A DNA stretch of 64,000 bases from Pseudomonas sp. URMO17WK12:I2. GTDB taxonomy: Bacteria > Pseudomonadota > Gammaproteobacteria > Pseudomonadales > Pseudomonadaceae. A program made the translations under genes and the position numbers. The stretch spans positions 62,001 to 126,000 of the forward strand of contig NZ_QKYW01000008.1 in the NCBI RefSeq assembly GCF_003253735.1, written 5' to 3'. The notes under the pieces were generated by a model. It worked only from the letters and a program-made list of their open reading frames with translations. It ran no database searches and had not been told where the DNA came from. This document shows positions 47,539 through 56,875 of this stretch, one piece after another. Each line of letters begins with the position of its first letter. The stretch's first letter is position 1.

Positions 47539-48761
47539 AACGCATTCCTGAGTGTTTGCAGGTGGGCGACCTGGCGGGTGAAGTCGCTGGCGGACAGGCG
47601 TTTCTGGCCCAGTGGGCGCATGGCCTGGCTGATGACTGTTGAAGGCTGGCGGGTGAGGCGGCCGAGGATCTGCCACTGATCGGCCACGGCGAGGCGTTCG
47701 AAACCGGGGTGGCGACGGCGGGCGCGGCGCAGGATGTCCTGCTGCAGGTTGCTCAGCAGGCGCTGCTGGCCGCCATGGCGCAGCAGGAAGTCGGCGCCGG
47801 CGCGCAGGTGTTCCTGCAGTTGCCGGCGGCTCGCCGCTGGCGGCTGCAACAGCGGCCCGCGGCGTTGGCCGACGTGCCACTGGGTCAGCACCAGGAGCAG
47901 GCCGAGGGCCAGCAGCGCGGGTGTGAAATGACGCTGCAGCAGGCTCAACAGGCCATCGCGGTCGGCGTTGTAGACCAGGGTCACGGCGCTGTCCTGGCTG
48001 AGGTACCAGAGCAGCCAGGCGTTGTCGTAACTGCCCAGGTTGACGTTCTGCCAGATCCAGGCGTCGCTGACGATGCTGATCAGCCCGTCGCCGTGATAGA
48101 TCTGCAGCAGGTGGGTGGCTTCGCCGCTGTTGGCCCAGACATGGGCCAGGTTGTTGGCATCATAGAGGTGGAAGTCGGGATCGAAACCGATATAGGCCGG
48201 TGCCTGCTCGTTTTCCAGGTACAGCTTGGTCAGCTCCGGGTAGGCATCGGCGGGCTCTCCGGTGCCGTCTTCGCTGGCCGGCTCCGCTGCCTGTTCGTCG
48301 GCAGTGCTGTCGCTTGGCTCCTCGGCTTCGTCCTCGTCGAGTTTTTCGACCGGGTATTGCTGCACGTTCAGTGTGTCGAGCAGCCCGTCACCGCTCTTGC
48401 CTTTTTCTTCATCCCACATGCGCTCGGCGATGAACAGCAGGTGGCCGCCGCGGGCCGTCCATTCCAGCAGGCGTTCGTTCTGCCGGGGTGTCAGGTTGCT
48501 GCGGTTGGCGAGCAGCAGCAAGGTGTGGCCGCGGCTTGGCAGGGTGTCGAGGCCGCTGAGGTTGTCGGCACGGGTCACCTCCAGGCCCTGCTTGCGCAGG
48601 AACGTTTCGGCCGCCAGATAGGGATTGGCGAGCGCTTCCGGCGACGGCCCGTGGGTGACCACCTCTTCATAGGATTCGGCGCGTTGCAGCAGGTAGTTGC
48701 CGAGCAGGCCGAGGGCCAGCACCAGCAAGGCGCCAAGGCCGAAGCGCAAGGTGCGGCTCAT
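47535..48761 (-). CDS. DUF4350 membrane protein
   Basis: 408 residues with an N-terminal helix ('LGALLVLALGLLGNYLL') and a periplasmic DUF4350 domain ('TLLLLANRSNLTPRQNERLL', 'LLEWTARGGHLLFIAE', resembling a glutamine amidotransferase-like fold without its Cys). An acidic low-complexity insert ('EDEAEEPSDSTADEQAAEPA') and a second helix ('FTPALLALGLLLVLTQW') follow. The C-terminal soluble part is basic. Overlaps its neighbours on both sides by 4 bases. Function unknown. Confidence 0.85.
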
Positions 48762-50320
48762 CGGCGGCCCCCTTGTTCGACCAGGCGTCGCCAGTCATTG
48801 CACAGCAGCGGGCACAGCTCGGCCGGGGGCAGGCGATGGCCGTAGGCGAGGTTCTGCCAGTGACGGGTCAGGGTCTGGCTGAAATTGCTCAGTTCCGGAT
48901 CGTCGAGACCATCGACCAGCGGCAGCACCTCGGCTTCGGTGTGGGAGCTCTTCAGAGGCAGCTTGTGGTCGTGGATCAGGCGGCTGAGCAGGGCACGGTA
49001 GAGCAGGCCCAGGGCGGCACGCGGATCTTCGGACCAGAGCCGTTCGGCGCTGCTGGCCACGTCGTCCGGCAGGCTTTCCGGCACCACGTCCAGGCCGAAC
49101 AACTGATCCGGCGATTCGCTCCTGTGCGGCAGCTTGAACCGGGTGCGACCGACGAAGGTGCCGAGCCATTCACGGTAGCGCCACAGCACCAGGGCGACGA
49201 CGCCGATCACCAGCGCCCACAGAGCCACCTCGAAGAACAGCGCGAGGCTTTTGAGGGCGCCCCAGTTCTCGATCAGGTCGAGGAATTTCTGCAGGTTCTC
49301 GGGCGGCTCGGGCTCCTCTTTCTTGACCTCGTCACCGAAGCGCCAGCGGGTCACCGTTTCACGGTTCTCGAAAGGCGGCGCGTCGAGAATCTGCAGGGCC
49401 GCCTCCCGGGAGGCCTGGCTGGTCAGCGGCTGGGCCTGCAGGCGCGCTGCGTCCGGGCCGTTCGGGTCCTCGCTGGGCAGCGGGCAGCTGGCAGGCGTGT
49501 CGGCAAAGGCGGGCGTCGGTGTCTGCAGCATCAGCACGCCAAACCCGATCAGCAGCGCATAGGCGACGCCGGTCAGGCGCTGGCGCAGGCGCCGGAAGGT
49601 CAGCTCAATGTCCCAGCCTTCCAGGGCGGTACGCCGGTTGAGGTACAGGCTGAAGCCGCAGGCGACGTAGATCGGTCCCCAGAGAATCAGCAGCAGCGCG
49701 TAGCCGAGGTTGGACAGGTGCTCCAGCCACAGCCAGTCGCTGGTGTCGCCATTGATCAGGCTCTGCCAGTCCCATTCGGTGGAAACCTGGGTCGGGATAA
49801 GCAGATAGACCAGGCTGCCGAGGCCAATCCACAAGGCGGTTTCCAGGTGCATGCCGACCACGGTCAGCCAGGTGGCCGCGCCGGCGTCACGCTGGCCGAG
49901 TACGTTGAGGCGCTGCGTGCGTGCCTTGCCCTTGAGTCCTTCGAGCTGCAGCACCGGCAGGTCGAAGCTGCGCGTCGGGCTCAGGCGGCGCCAGGTCAGG
50001 CTGGCCAGCAATTGTGGCTTGAGCAGACCGGGAAAGGCCTTCAGCGCCTGCTTGAATGTCGGCGTATCGCCGAACAGCGAGCGCGACAGGATGTACAGCG
50101 GCAGCCGTTCGTAGGCCGGCTTCAACCACCAGAACACCAACATCGCCCAGGAGGGGTATTGCCACAGCAGTGCGCAGAGCACCGCGAAGAGCGGCACGGT
50201 CACAACAGCCCAGCTGGCCATCAGCAGGCGGCGGTGTTGCCGGGCCATCAATACGCCAAGGTCGATGGCTTCCCAGGATGTGCGCGGGCGGATCGCCACG
50301 CTGGCGTCAGTCAGGCGCAT
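48758..50320 (-). CDS. DUF4129 domain membrane protein
   Basis: 520 residues. Multiple membrane helices lie in the first ~290 residues ('LLMASWAVVTVPLFAVLCAL', 'ALWIGLGSLVYLLIPTQ', 'GVAYALLIGFGVLMLQTPTP'), then a periplasmic loop. Another helix near residue 390 ('VALWALVIGVVALVLW') is followed by a C-terminal DUF4129 domain ('AERLWSEDPRAALGLLYRAL'). DUF4129 is usually the tail of TgpA-type transglutaminases; here no transglutaminase domain precedes it. The stop overlaps DUF4350. Confidence 0.83.
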   Translation of the reverse strand: MRLTDASVAIRPRTSWEAIDLGVLMARQHRRLLMASWAVVTVPLFAVLCALLWQYPSWAMLVFWWLKPAYERLPLYILSRSLFGDTPTFKQALKAFPGLLKPQLLASLTWRRLSPTRSFDLPVLQLEGLKGKARTQRLNVLGQRDAGAATWLTVVGMHLETALWIGLGSLVYLLIPTQVSTEWDWQSLINGDTSDWLWLEHLSNLGYALLLILWGPIYVACGFSLYLNRRTALEGWDIELTFRRLRQRLTGVAYALLIGFGVLMLQTPTPAFADTPASCPLPSEDPNGPDAARLQAQPLTSQASREAALQILDAPPFENRETVTRWRFGDEVKKEEPEPPENLQKFLDLIENWGALKSLALFFEVALWALVIGVVALVLWRYREWLGTFVGRTRFKLPHRSESPDQLFGLDVVPESLPDDVASSAERLWSEDPRAALGLLYRALLSRLIHDHKLPLKSSHTEAEVLPLVDGLDDPELSNFSQTLTRHWQNLAYGHRLPPAELCPLLCNDWRRLVEQGGRR

Positions 50321-51287
50321 GGTGCCTCCTGCCAGCCAGGCACAGATACGCCAGCACCAGTGCCCAGAGGCCGGCACCCACCCAGTATTTCACCGTAGGT
50401 GTCGAGAAGGTCATGGACGACCAGTAGGCTTCGATAAAGGCCGCGATCAGCAGAAACAGTGCGGCGCCACCGAGCAGCCGCACGGCGCGGATCGCCGCCA
50501 GACGCAGGGCTTCGCCACGAGGCAGACGCCCCGGCGCCAGCAGTGCCCAGCCGAGTTTGAGGCCCGCGGCCCCGGCGAGGGCGATGGCGGTCAGCTCGAA
50601 GGCGCCATGGCCGATCACGAACGACCAGAAGGTTTCGCTGTAGCCCAGTTGCGTCAGGTAGCCGGCCACCGCGCCGATCATCAGGCCGTTGAACAACAGG
50701 AAGAACAGGCTGCCGACGCCGAACAGCAGGCCACTGGCGAAGGTCTGAAAGGCGATGCCGATGTTGTTCATGATGTAGAAGCCGAACATCATCCAGTCGT
50801 CCCCCGAATCGCGTTCGCCAAAGCGGCCCAGGCGCGTGGTGTCGGGGTCGTACATGCTCTCCATCTCGCTGACGCGGCTGGGGTCCATGACGCTGTAGAC
50901 CAGGTCGGGAAACAGGTAGACGAGGGTGCCCATCAGCGCCAGGCTGCCGAAGAACAGCAGGCTGGCGATACTCACCAGGCGCCACTCTTCACGCACCAGG
51001 CGCGGAAAACCGGCCAGCACGAAGCCGATCAGCTGCGGGCCGATGGCGCTGCGGTGGCGATAGAACTGCTGGTGGCCGCGCAGGGCCAGCTGCTGCAGTT
51101 CCTCGATCAGGTGATTGCTGTAACCGCGTGCCCTGGCCAATGCCAGGTGCTGGCACAGGCGGCGGTACTCGGCCGCGAAGGTGCGGCTGTTTTCCGCATC
51201 GCGGCCGCCGGCTTCGAGGCGCGTGAGCTGCTCGGCGAAGGCTTGCCACTGGGGCTGATGACGGTTTTCGAAAACGCTCTGCTTCAT
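50307..51287 (-). CDS. Stage II sporulation protein M (SpoIIM/DUF95) homologue
   Basis: 326 residues. A helical N-terminal cytoplasmic part precedes about five membrane segments including 'FGFYIMNNIGIAFQTFASGL', 'GSLFFLLFNGLMIGAVAG' and 'GHGAFELTAIALAGAAGL'; the last is the SpoIIM/DUF95 signature 'GHGxFE'. In sporulating bacteria SpoIIM helps engulfment through peptidoglycan hydrolases. This organism does not sporulate, so a generic envelope role is inferred. Overlaps DUF4129 by 14 bases. Confidence 0.88.
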   Translation of the reverse strand: MKQSVFENRHQPQWQAFAEQLTRLEAGGRDAENSRTFAAEYRRLCQHLALARARGYSNHLIEELQQLALRGHQQFYRHRSAIGPQLIGFVLAGFPRLVREEWRLVSIASLLFFGSLALMGTLVYLFPDLVYSVMDPSRVSEMESMYDPDTTRLGRFGERDSGDDWMMFGFYIMNNIGIAFQTFASGLLFGVGSLFFLLFNGLMIGAVAGYLTQLGYSETFWSFVIGHGAFELTAIALAGAAGLKLGWALLAPGRLPRGEALRLAAIRAVRLLGGAALFLLIAAFIEAYWSSMTFSTPTVKYWVGAGLWALVLAYLCLAGRRHHAPD

Positions 51288-52009
51288 GTCGGGCCCAACA
51301 AGCCGCGGGCGATACCGTTGATGCGCTGTTCCGCCTGGCTGGCATCGACCTGCAGCGGCTCGGCGAGAATGCCCGCCAGCTCGGCGCGGCGCGCAGTCGA
51401 CAGGCCTGCGCCACGCTCGGCGAAGGCGAGGACTGCACGCTGCTCGGCAAAGTCCAGCACGAAGGGCGCGGGCAGTGCCTCGGCCTCGGGCACGTCGGGC
51501 CGTTCGATGGGCTGTTCGCGGTACACCACCAGGGTGCCGGCGGCAATGTCGCCGAGGCGCTTGAAGGCGCGATTGCTCAGGCAACTGATGATGCCCAGGG
51601 TATAGGCGAACGGCAGCAGGTCGACGAAACGCAGCAGGTTGCGGGTAATGGATGCCGGCCAGCCGATTGGCGTGCCGTCGTCATGCACCACGCGCAGGCC
51701 GAGCAGTTGCTTGCCCGGTGAGCGGCCCTGGTTGAGTACCTCGAACAGCACCATGTACCACCAGGTGACCAGGAACAGCGCAATGGTCGCCAGGCCCGTG
51801 CCCATCTGCCCGAACAGGCCGAGTACCAGGTAGACGATGGCGAGGATGGCGCCGCGGATCAGCAGGTCGATGGTGAAGGCCAGGGCGCGTGGCACCAGCC
51901 CGGCAGGACGCAGCGCGAGGTCGATCCCTTCCGGGGTTTCCACCTGATAGCGCGTGTCCAGCAGCGCCTGCTGAGGTCGAGGATAAGGGGAGGCAGAGGA
52001 AGGTGGCAT
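51284..52009 (-). CDS. RDD family membrane protein
   Basis: 241 residues. The RDD domain has 'LVPRALAFTIDLLIRGAILA' (the Arg and two Asp that name the family), 'NQGRSPGKQLLGLRVVHDDG' and 'NRAFKRLGDIAAGTLVVYRE'. Three or more membrane helices are predicted, with a C-terminal cytoplasmic tail. Possible transport or scaffolding role. Start at 52009 rather than the earlier 52093, which would add a non-family stretch. Overlaps SpoIIM by 4 bases. Confidence 0.87.
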   Translation of the reverse strand: MPPSSASPYPRPQQALLDTRYQVETPEGIDLALRPAGLVPRALAFTIDLLIRGAILAIVYLVLGLFGQMGTGLATIALFLVTWWYMVLFEVLNQGRSPGKQLLGLRVVHDDGTPIGWPASITRNLLRFVDLLPFAYTLGIISCLSNRAFKRLGDIAAGTLVVYREQPIERPDVPEAEALPAPFVLDFAEQRAVLAFAERGAGLSTARRAELAGILAEPLQVDASQAEQRINGIARGLLGPT

Positions 52010-52099
52010 CGTCACGTCGTAGGGAGCAAAGCCCGATGCTAGCCAGCAGCGGGGCAGTAAGCAACCAGGCCGCGTCAACGCGGCCGGTGCCACGTGTGC

Positions 52100-52855
52100 T
52101 TAGCGAGCGACGGGCAGGACGCCGAAGATGGTGCGATACAGCACACCCATGACCATCACGAACAGCGGAATGGTCCAGATCAGGCCGATGCCCAGCGGGA
52201 TGGCGCTGATGGAAACGATCAGGCCGAGCAGCAGGAACAGGCCGAACACCTTGAACCAGTGCTGGGTGATGGCCTTGCGCGAAGCTTCCATGGCCTGCCA
52301 CGGCGACAGACCACGCTCGACGATCAGTGGGATCGCCAGCATGTAGGCTACCGCCAGGTAGATGCCGGGGATCAACAGCAGGATCATGCCGAGGTAGATC
52401 AGCACCATCATCAGCACCGCGGCGATCAGCAGCGGCACGATGCTGCCGAAGTGGCTGAAAATCTCGTTGAAGCTGAACGGCTGACCGGCCGCACGGCGGA
52501 TGCCGATCATGTTCAGGCCGGCGAAGAACGGGTAGCTGACCGCGGAAGCGATGATGGTGGTCAGCAGCTGGCCGATGATGATCAGTACCAGGCTGTCGCT
52601 GAACAGGCTGAAGATGCCCAGCACGGCTCCGACCACGAACGAGGCGACCAGGATCGCCACGTAGAAGATCAGGAAACCACCGATGATTATGCCTTTGGTG
52701 CCCTTGGTCAGTTGCCAGGCTTCACTGAGCAGGCCGCCGATGGTGAAATCGTAACCGCGGCTCAGGGCCTGTTCGACGCTCGGTGCCTGGGCGCCAGTAG
52801 GCGCATCCTGCAACTGGCTGGTGGGAACGGCATAGGGATTGGTAGCGTCACTCAT
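52100..52855 (-). CDS. Multi-pass membrane protein of unknown function
   Basis: 251 residues. A hydrophilic 'NPYAVPTSQLQD' N-terminus is followed by five or six membrane helices ('IIIGGFLIFYVAILVASFVV', 'ILLLIPGIYLAVAYMLAIPL'). The motif 'IVERGLSPWQAMEASRKAIT' is shared by several bacterial membrane families (DUF975-like, BPSS1780-like); I cannot assign one. It is first in the leftward run into the RDD/SpoIIM cluster (90 bases upstream) and probably belongs to it. Confidence 0.75.
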   Translation of the reverse strand: MSDATNPYAVPTSQLQDAPTGAQAPSVEQALSRGYDFTIGGLLSEAWQLTKGTKGIIIGGFLIFYVAILVASFVVGAVLGIFSLFSDSLVLIIIGQLLTTIIASAVSYPFFAGLNMIGIRRAAGQPFSFNEIFSHFGSIVPLLIAAVLMMVLIYLGMILLLIPGIYLAVAYMLAIPLIVERGLSPWQAMEASRKAITQHWFKVFGLFLLLGLIVSISAIPLGIGLIWTIPLFVMVMGVLYRTIFGVLPVAR

Positions 52856-53044
52856 GATTCATCCTTGGCGAGCGGAATAAGATTGTTTCCTGATATTAAT
52901 GGTGTTGCAAATAGTGAACAAGGGGTGGCCCACCGACTTTTTCTGCAGCCGTGAACGCCATCAAGCTTTTCCCTCCCTTGATGGTTTGTCGTCAGGGGGG
53001 CAACGAACCTAGACTGCGACGCTCATTCGCCACAGGAGTCTACC

Positions 53045-54487
53045 GTGCCTTCCAGTCTGTTCTGGTACGACTACGAAACCACCGGTATCGACCCGCGCCG
53101 GGATCGGCCGCTGCAGGTAGCCGGGATCCGCACCGATGAGCAGCTCAACGAGATCGAGGCGCCGGTCAATCTCTATTGCCAGCCCAGCGACGATATCCTG
53201 CCCCATCCCGCGGCCTGCATGATCACCGGCATCGGCCCGGATCGTCTGGCGCGTGAAGGCCTGGGCGAGGCCGAGTTCATCACCCGGGTGCATGCCGAGC
53301 TGGCAAGGCCGGGCACCTGTGGCGTCGGCTACAACAGCCTGCGCTTCGATGATGAAGTGACGCGTTACAGCCTGTATCGCAACTTCTTCGACCCCTATGC
53401 CCGCGAGTGGCAGGGCGGCAACAGCCGCTGGGACCTGATCGACATGGTGCGCACCGCCTATGCGTTGCGCCCCGAAGGCATCGAGTGGCCGCAGGACGAG
53501 CAGGGCGTCAGCCTCAAGCTCGAGCGGCTCACCGCGGCCAATGGCATCGAGCATGGCCAGGCGCATGACGCGCTCTCCGATGTACGCGCGACCATCGCCC
53601 TGGCGCGCCTGATCCGCGAGCGCCAGCCCAAACTCTATGACTACCTCTACGGGCTGCGCAGCAAGCAGCAGGTCCTCGACCAGATCCGCCTGTTGCAGCC
53701 GCTGGTGCATGTGTCGGGGCGTTTTTCCGGCGCGCGTCAGTACCTGGCTATCGTGCTACCGCTGGCCTGGCATCCGCGTAACCGCAATGCCCTGATCGTT
53801 TGCGATCTGCACCTCGATGCCGCGCCGTTGCTGAATGAAGATGCCGACACCTTGCGACGTCGCCTGTATACCCGTCGCGACCAACTCGACGGCGCGCAAC
53901 CGGTGCCGCTCAAGCTTATTCATATCAATCGCTGTCCGGTTGTCGCGCCGTTGGGTGTATTACGCAGCGAAGATTGCCAGCGCCTGCAGTTGGACAAGGC
54001 CGAGTTTCAGGCCCGCGCCCAGCAATTGATCGATAGCCAGCAGCAATGGCGAGACAAATTGCCGCAGGTATATGCAGAGGAAAGTTTTGCAGCGGTGATG
54101 GATCCGGAACAGCAGCTGTACGACGGTTTTATCGGTGACCGGGATCGGCGACTGTGCGAGCAGGTACGCAACAGTGACCCGGCGCAATTGGCGGCGCAGG
54201 CATGGCCATTCGATGATGCGCGTTTGCCCGAGTTACTGTTTCGTTACCGGGCACGCAACTTCCCGACGACCTTGAATAGCGAAGAGCAAGTGCGCTGGCA
54301 CAGCTTCTGCCGGCAACGACTTACTCTTGGTGAGTTTGGCGCGCCGAATACGCTGGTGAGTTTCGAGGTGGACATGGCCACTTATCTGACCAAGGCGACA
54401 GATAGCCAGCGGCGCACATTGGAGGCCTGGATCGAGCACAGCCATCAGCTGCGTCAGCGATATGGATTACAAAACGATGAGAAATAA
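53045..54487 (+). CDS. sbcB: Exodeoxyribonuclease I
   Basis: A 3'-5' single-strand DNA exonuclease used in mismatch repair and recombination. 480 residues; the DEDDh motifs are 'LFWYDYETTGIDPRRDRPLQ' at the start and 'AHDALSDVRATIALARLI' with the His/Asp pair. The SH3-like and C-terminal helical parts ('SFEVDMATYLTKATDSQRRT') follow. The start codon is GTG at 53045, after CAGGAGTC. It is convergent with mvaT. Confidence 0.94.
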   Translation: MPSSLFWYDYETTGIDPRRDRPLQVAGIRTDEQLNEIEAPVNLYCQPSDDILPHPAACMITGIGPDRLAREGLGEAEFITRVHAELARPGTCGVGYNSLRFDDEVTRYSLYRNFFDPYAREWQGGNSRWDLIDMVRTAYALRPEGIEWPQDEQGVSLKLERLTAANGIEHGQAHDALSDVRATIALARLIRERQPKLYDYLYGLRSKQQVLDQIRLLQPLVHVSGRFSGARQYLAIVLPLAWHPRNRNALIVCDLHLDAAPLLNEDADTLRRRLYTRRDQLDGAQPVPLKLIHINRCPVVAPLGVLRSEDCQRLQLDKAEFQARAQQLIDSQQQWRDKLPQVYAEESFAAVMDPEQQLYDGFIGDRDRRLCEQVRNSDPAQLAAQAWPFDDARLPELLFRYRARNFPTTLNSEEQVRWHSFCRQRLTLGEFGAPNTLVSFEVDMATYLTKATDSQRRTLEAWIEHSHQLRQRYGLQNDEK

Positions 54488-54563
54488 CCGCGAGCGCGAG
54501 CTGCTGCATCACCGGTGTGGCCAATGGAAACTTTCTATTGCCTTGGTTTGAATAGACCCCCAT

Positions 54564-54590
54564 AAAAAACGCCAGCAATGCTGGCGTTCT
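54564..54590. terminator. Bidirectional terminator between sbcB and mvaT
   Basis: AACGCCAGC and GCTGGCGTT pair over three bases. On the minus strand it is followed by TTTTTT, making it strong for mvaT. Confidence 0.88.
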
Positions 54591-54617
54591 TCATGGACTC
54601 ACCGCCCTGAACCGGTA

Positions 54618-55001
54618 TCAGCCCAGCAGGGTTGCCCAACCTTCGACGACGTCGCCGCCCCACTTGGCTTTCCACTCTTTCAGCGTCTTGTGGTTGCCGC
54701 CTTTGGTTTCGATGACTTCACCGGTGTTCGGGTTTTTGTACTGCTTAACTTTGCGCGCGCGTTTGCTGCCGGTAGCAGCTGCTTTACCAGCCGTGCGCGG
54801 TGCTTTGCCAACTTTGGCTTCAGGATCGAGCAGGGCGATAATATCGCGCAGCGACTTCTGATATTCACCCATCAGTGTGCGCAGCTTGCCTTCGAATTCC
54901 AGTTCCTTTTTCAGCTTGTCGTCTTGCGACAGGCTTTTCAGGCGCTCTTGCATTTCTTTGATGTTTTCTTCGAGGCTGCGGTATTCGGTGATCAGCGACA
55001 T
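54618..55001 (-). CDS. mvaT: H-NS-like xenogeneic silencer MvaT
   Basis: 127 residues. The N-terminal coiled coil for oligomerisation is 'SLITEYRSLEENIKEMQERL'. A linker rich in Ala/Lys/Arg follows, then the C-terminal DNA-binding domain 'KQYKNPNTGEVIETKGGNHK' ending 'LKEWKAKWGGDVVEGW'. The GGN loop is the AT-rich minor-groove contact of MvaT/MvaU. A silencer of foreign AT-rich DNA, unique to Pseudomonadales. The upstream ATG (55025) is not needed. Confidence 0.95.
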   Translation of the reverse strand: MSLITEYRSLEENIKEMQERLKSLSQDDKLKKELEFEGKLRTLMGEYQKSLRDIIALLDPEAKVGKAPRTAGKAAATGSKRARKVKQYKNPNTGEVIETKGGNHKTLKEWKAKWGGDVVEGWATLLG

Positions 55002-55048
55002 ATCTGTACCTTTAATGCAATGCAAGGGAGGGTGACCAAGTGTTGCTT

Positions 55049-55077
55049 ATAGTAGACAGCGGCCGCTTTTAAGTAAA
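55049..55077 (-). promoter_or_regulatory. Candidate mvaT promoter
   Basis: On the minus strand TTTACT (55077-55072) and TACTAT (55054-55049) have a 17-base spacer. AGTAAAC occurs twice nearby (about 55072 and 55087). The gap from here to purU (to 55341) is AT-richer than its surroundings and holds no gene. Confidence 0.4.
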
Positions 55078-55341
55078 CCGCTTTGTAGTAAACAGACGTA
55101 GTTGAAGAAAAGAAGTTGCACGCCGGTGCGCAACAATTGAGGGCGTTTAATTGCTACTTAAAAACCAGGGCATTTAACAGGGTAGCGCACCAGCCGGCGA
55201 CGCTATTAACTCAACTGCCGGCGCTTTGCTTCAGGCCCCGGCAGCGCCCGTGGCGCGGCAGGAGGCGGCCTTCACGAGATACTGCAGTTTTTCGTTGGTG
55301 TGGCTAAAATGCGCGCCTTCGCTAATTCTCTGGAGTTGTTC

Positions 55342-56193
55342 ATGCGCACTTTTCGGCTGGTAATCGCCTGCCCTGACCGCACCGGCATCGTCGCCAAGGT
55401 CAGTAACTTCCTGGCGACCTACAACGGCTGGATCACCGAAGCGAGCCACCATTCGGACACGCAGAGCGGCTGGTTTTTCATGCGCCATGAAATCCGTGCC
55501 GATTCGTTGCCCTTCGATCTGGACGGTTTCAATCAGGCGTTTTCGCCAATCGCCCGGGAATTCTCCATGGAGTGGCGGATCACCGATTCGGCGCAAAAGA
55601 AACGCGTGGTGCTGATGGCCAGCCGCGAATCCCACTGCCTGGCCGACCTGCTGCACCGCTGGCACAGCAACGAGCTGGACTGCGACATTCCCTGCGTGAT
55701 TTCCAACCACGACGACCTGCGTAGCATGGTCGAGTGGCACGGCATCCCGTTCATCCACGTGCCGGTTGACCCGCAGAACAAGCAGCCGGCGTTCGATGAG
55801 GTCGCGCGCCTGGTCGAAGAGCACCGTGCCGACGTCATCGTGCTGGCGCGCTACATGCAGATCCTGCCGCCTAAATTGTGTCAGGACTATGCGCAGCGGG
55901 TGATCAACATTCACCACAGCTTCCTGCCGTCTTTCGTCGGTGCCAAGCCGTACCACCAAGCCTCGCTGCGCGGCGTAAAGCTGATCGGCGCGACCTCTCA
56001 CTACGTGACCGAGGAGCTGGATGCCGGCCCGATCATCGAGCAGGACGTGGTGCGTGTCAGCCATCGCGAGACCATCGAGGAGATGGTTCGCCTCGGCAAG
56101 GACGTGGAAAAGATGGTGCTTTCCCGCGGTCTGCGCTATCACTTGGAAGACCGAGTGCTGGTGCACAACAACAAGACGGTGGTGTTCGACTGA
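55342..56193 (+). CDS. purU: Formyltetrahydrofolate deformylase
   Basis: Hydrolyses 10-formyl-THF to THF and formate, balancing one-carbon pools and feeding formate to purine synthesis. 283 residues: an N-terminal ACT domain ('RLVIACPDRTGIVAKVSNFL') and a formyltransferase-like C-terminal domain with 'INIHHSFLPSFVGAKPYHQA' and 'GATSHYVTEELDAGPIIEQD' (Asn-His-Asp catalytic set). The start at 55342 is preferred because the ACT domain begins there; an upstream ATG at 55300 is in a promoter-like region. Confidence 0.94.
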   Translation: MRTFRLVIACPDRTGIVAKVSNFLATYNGWITEASHHSDTQSGWFFMRHEIRADSLPFDLDGFNQAFSPIAREFSMEWRITDSAQKKRVVLMASRESHCLADLLHRWHSNELDCDIPCVISNHDDLRSMVEWHGIPFIHVPVDPQNKQPAFDEVARLVEEHRADVIVLARYMQILPPKLCQDYAQRVINIHHSFLPSFVGAKPYHQASLRGVKLIGATSHYVTEELDAGPIIEQDVVRVSHRETIEEMVRLGKDVEKMVLSRGLRYHLEDRVLVHNNKTVVFD

Positions 56194-56232
56194 CCTGTCT
56201 AACCCGATGCTCGAACAAGGGAGTTCGCGTTC

Positions 56233-56655
56233 ATGCTCAAGTCCGTAAAAGTGCGTGATTACATGACCCGTCACCTGGTGACCTTTCATGCCGATACCGA
56301 TCTGTTCACCGCAATCAATCGATTGCTCGAGCATCGTATTTCCGGAGCACCGGTGGTCGATGGTCAGGGGCGGTTGATCGGTCTGCTATCAGAAGGCGAT
56401 TGCCTGCGGGGCATCCTGCAGGGCGCCTACTACGAGGCGACTGGTGGCACCATCGCCTCGTACATGACCACCAACGTCGAGACCACGTCCCCGGAAGCGG
56501 ACATCATCGATGTGGCGGAGCGTTTTCTGAAAGGTCGGCGTCGGCGTTTTCCGGTGGTCGAGGGGGGCAAGCTGGTCGGTCAGATCAGCCGCCACGATGT
56601 ATTGCTGGCGGTGAAGGAGTTTGCTCAGCATGAGGAAGGCCATCGGCGCGGCTGA
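56233..56655 (+). CDS. CBS-domain pair protein
   Basis: 140 residues, essentially two CBS repeats: 'VKVRDYMTRHLVTFHADTDL' with 'ISGAPVVDGQGRLIGLLSEG', and 'ASYMTTNVETTSPEADIIDV' with 'RRRRFPVVEGGKLVGQISRH'. Stand-alone CBS proteins bind adenine nucleotides and regulate partners; the partner is unknown. It begins 40 bases after purU and its stop is followed at once by a 60-codon gene. Confidence 0.88.
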   Translation: MLKSVKVRDYMTRHLVTFHADTDLFTAINRLLEHRISGAPVVDGQGRLIGLLSEGDCLRGILQGAYYEATGGTIASYMTTNVETTSPEADIIDVAERFLKGRRRRFPVVEGGKLVGQISRHDVLLAVKEFAQHEEGHRRG

Positions 56656-56661
56656 ATGATC

Positions 56662-56838
56662 ATGAGCGACGACAAGCCTCCACAGCCTGGCACCGCCAAC
56701 GCTCCGCCCATTGTTGGGCAGGGCTGTGTGCAGCGTTACGATCCGGATGCGTTGAGCGACGAGGACGGCACCGAGTTCTCAGGGGCCGAGGCCTTGTGGC
56801 AACGCACCCAGCGTGAGAAGCAGCAGTCGGATAAATGA
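56662..56838 (+). CDS. Small acidic conserved protein
   Basis: 58 residues, hydrophilic, beginning MSDDKPPQPGTANAPPIVGQ and ending 'LWQRTQREKQQSDK'. No domain is recognised. An ATG at 56656, directly after the CBS stop, is an alternative start two codons earlier. The tight spacing suggests it is the last gene of the purU-CBS transcript. A terminator follows. Confidence 0.7.
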   Translation: MSDDKPPQPGTANAPPIVGQGCVQRYDPDALSDEDGTEFSGAEALWQRTQREKQQSDK

Positions 56839-56863
56839 AAAGGGCGCCATGGCGCCCTTTTTC
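56838..56863. terminator. Bidirectional terminator
   Basis: AAAGGGCGCCATGGCGCCCTTT (22 bases, written here as one palindrome in two 11-base halves) ends in TTC. It overlaps the preceding stop codon and serves the chemoreceptor on the other strand too. Confidence 0.88.
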
Positions 56864-56875
56864 TTCGTCCCGGTT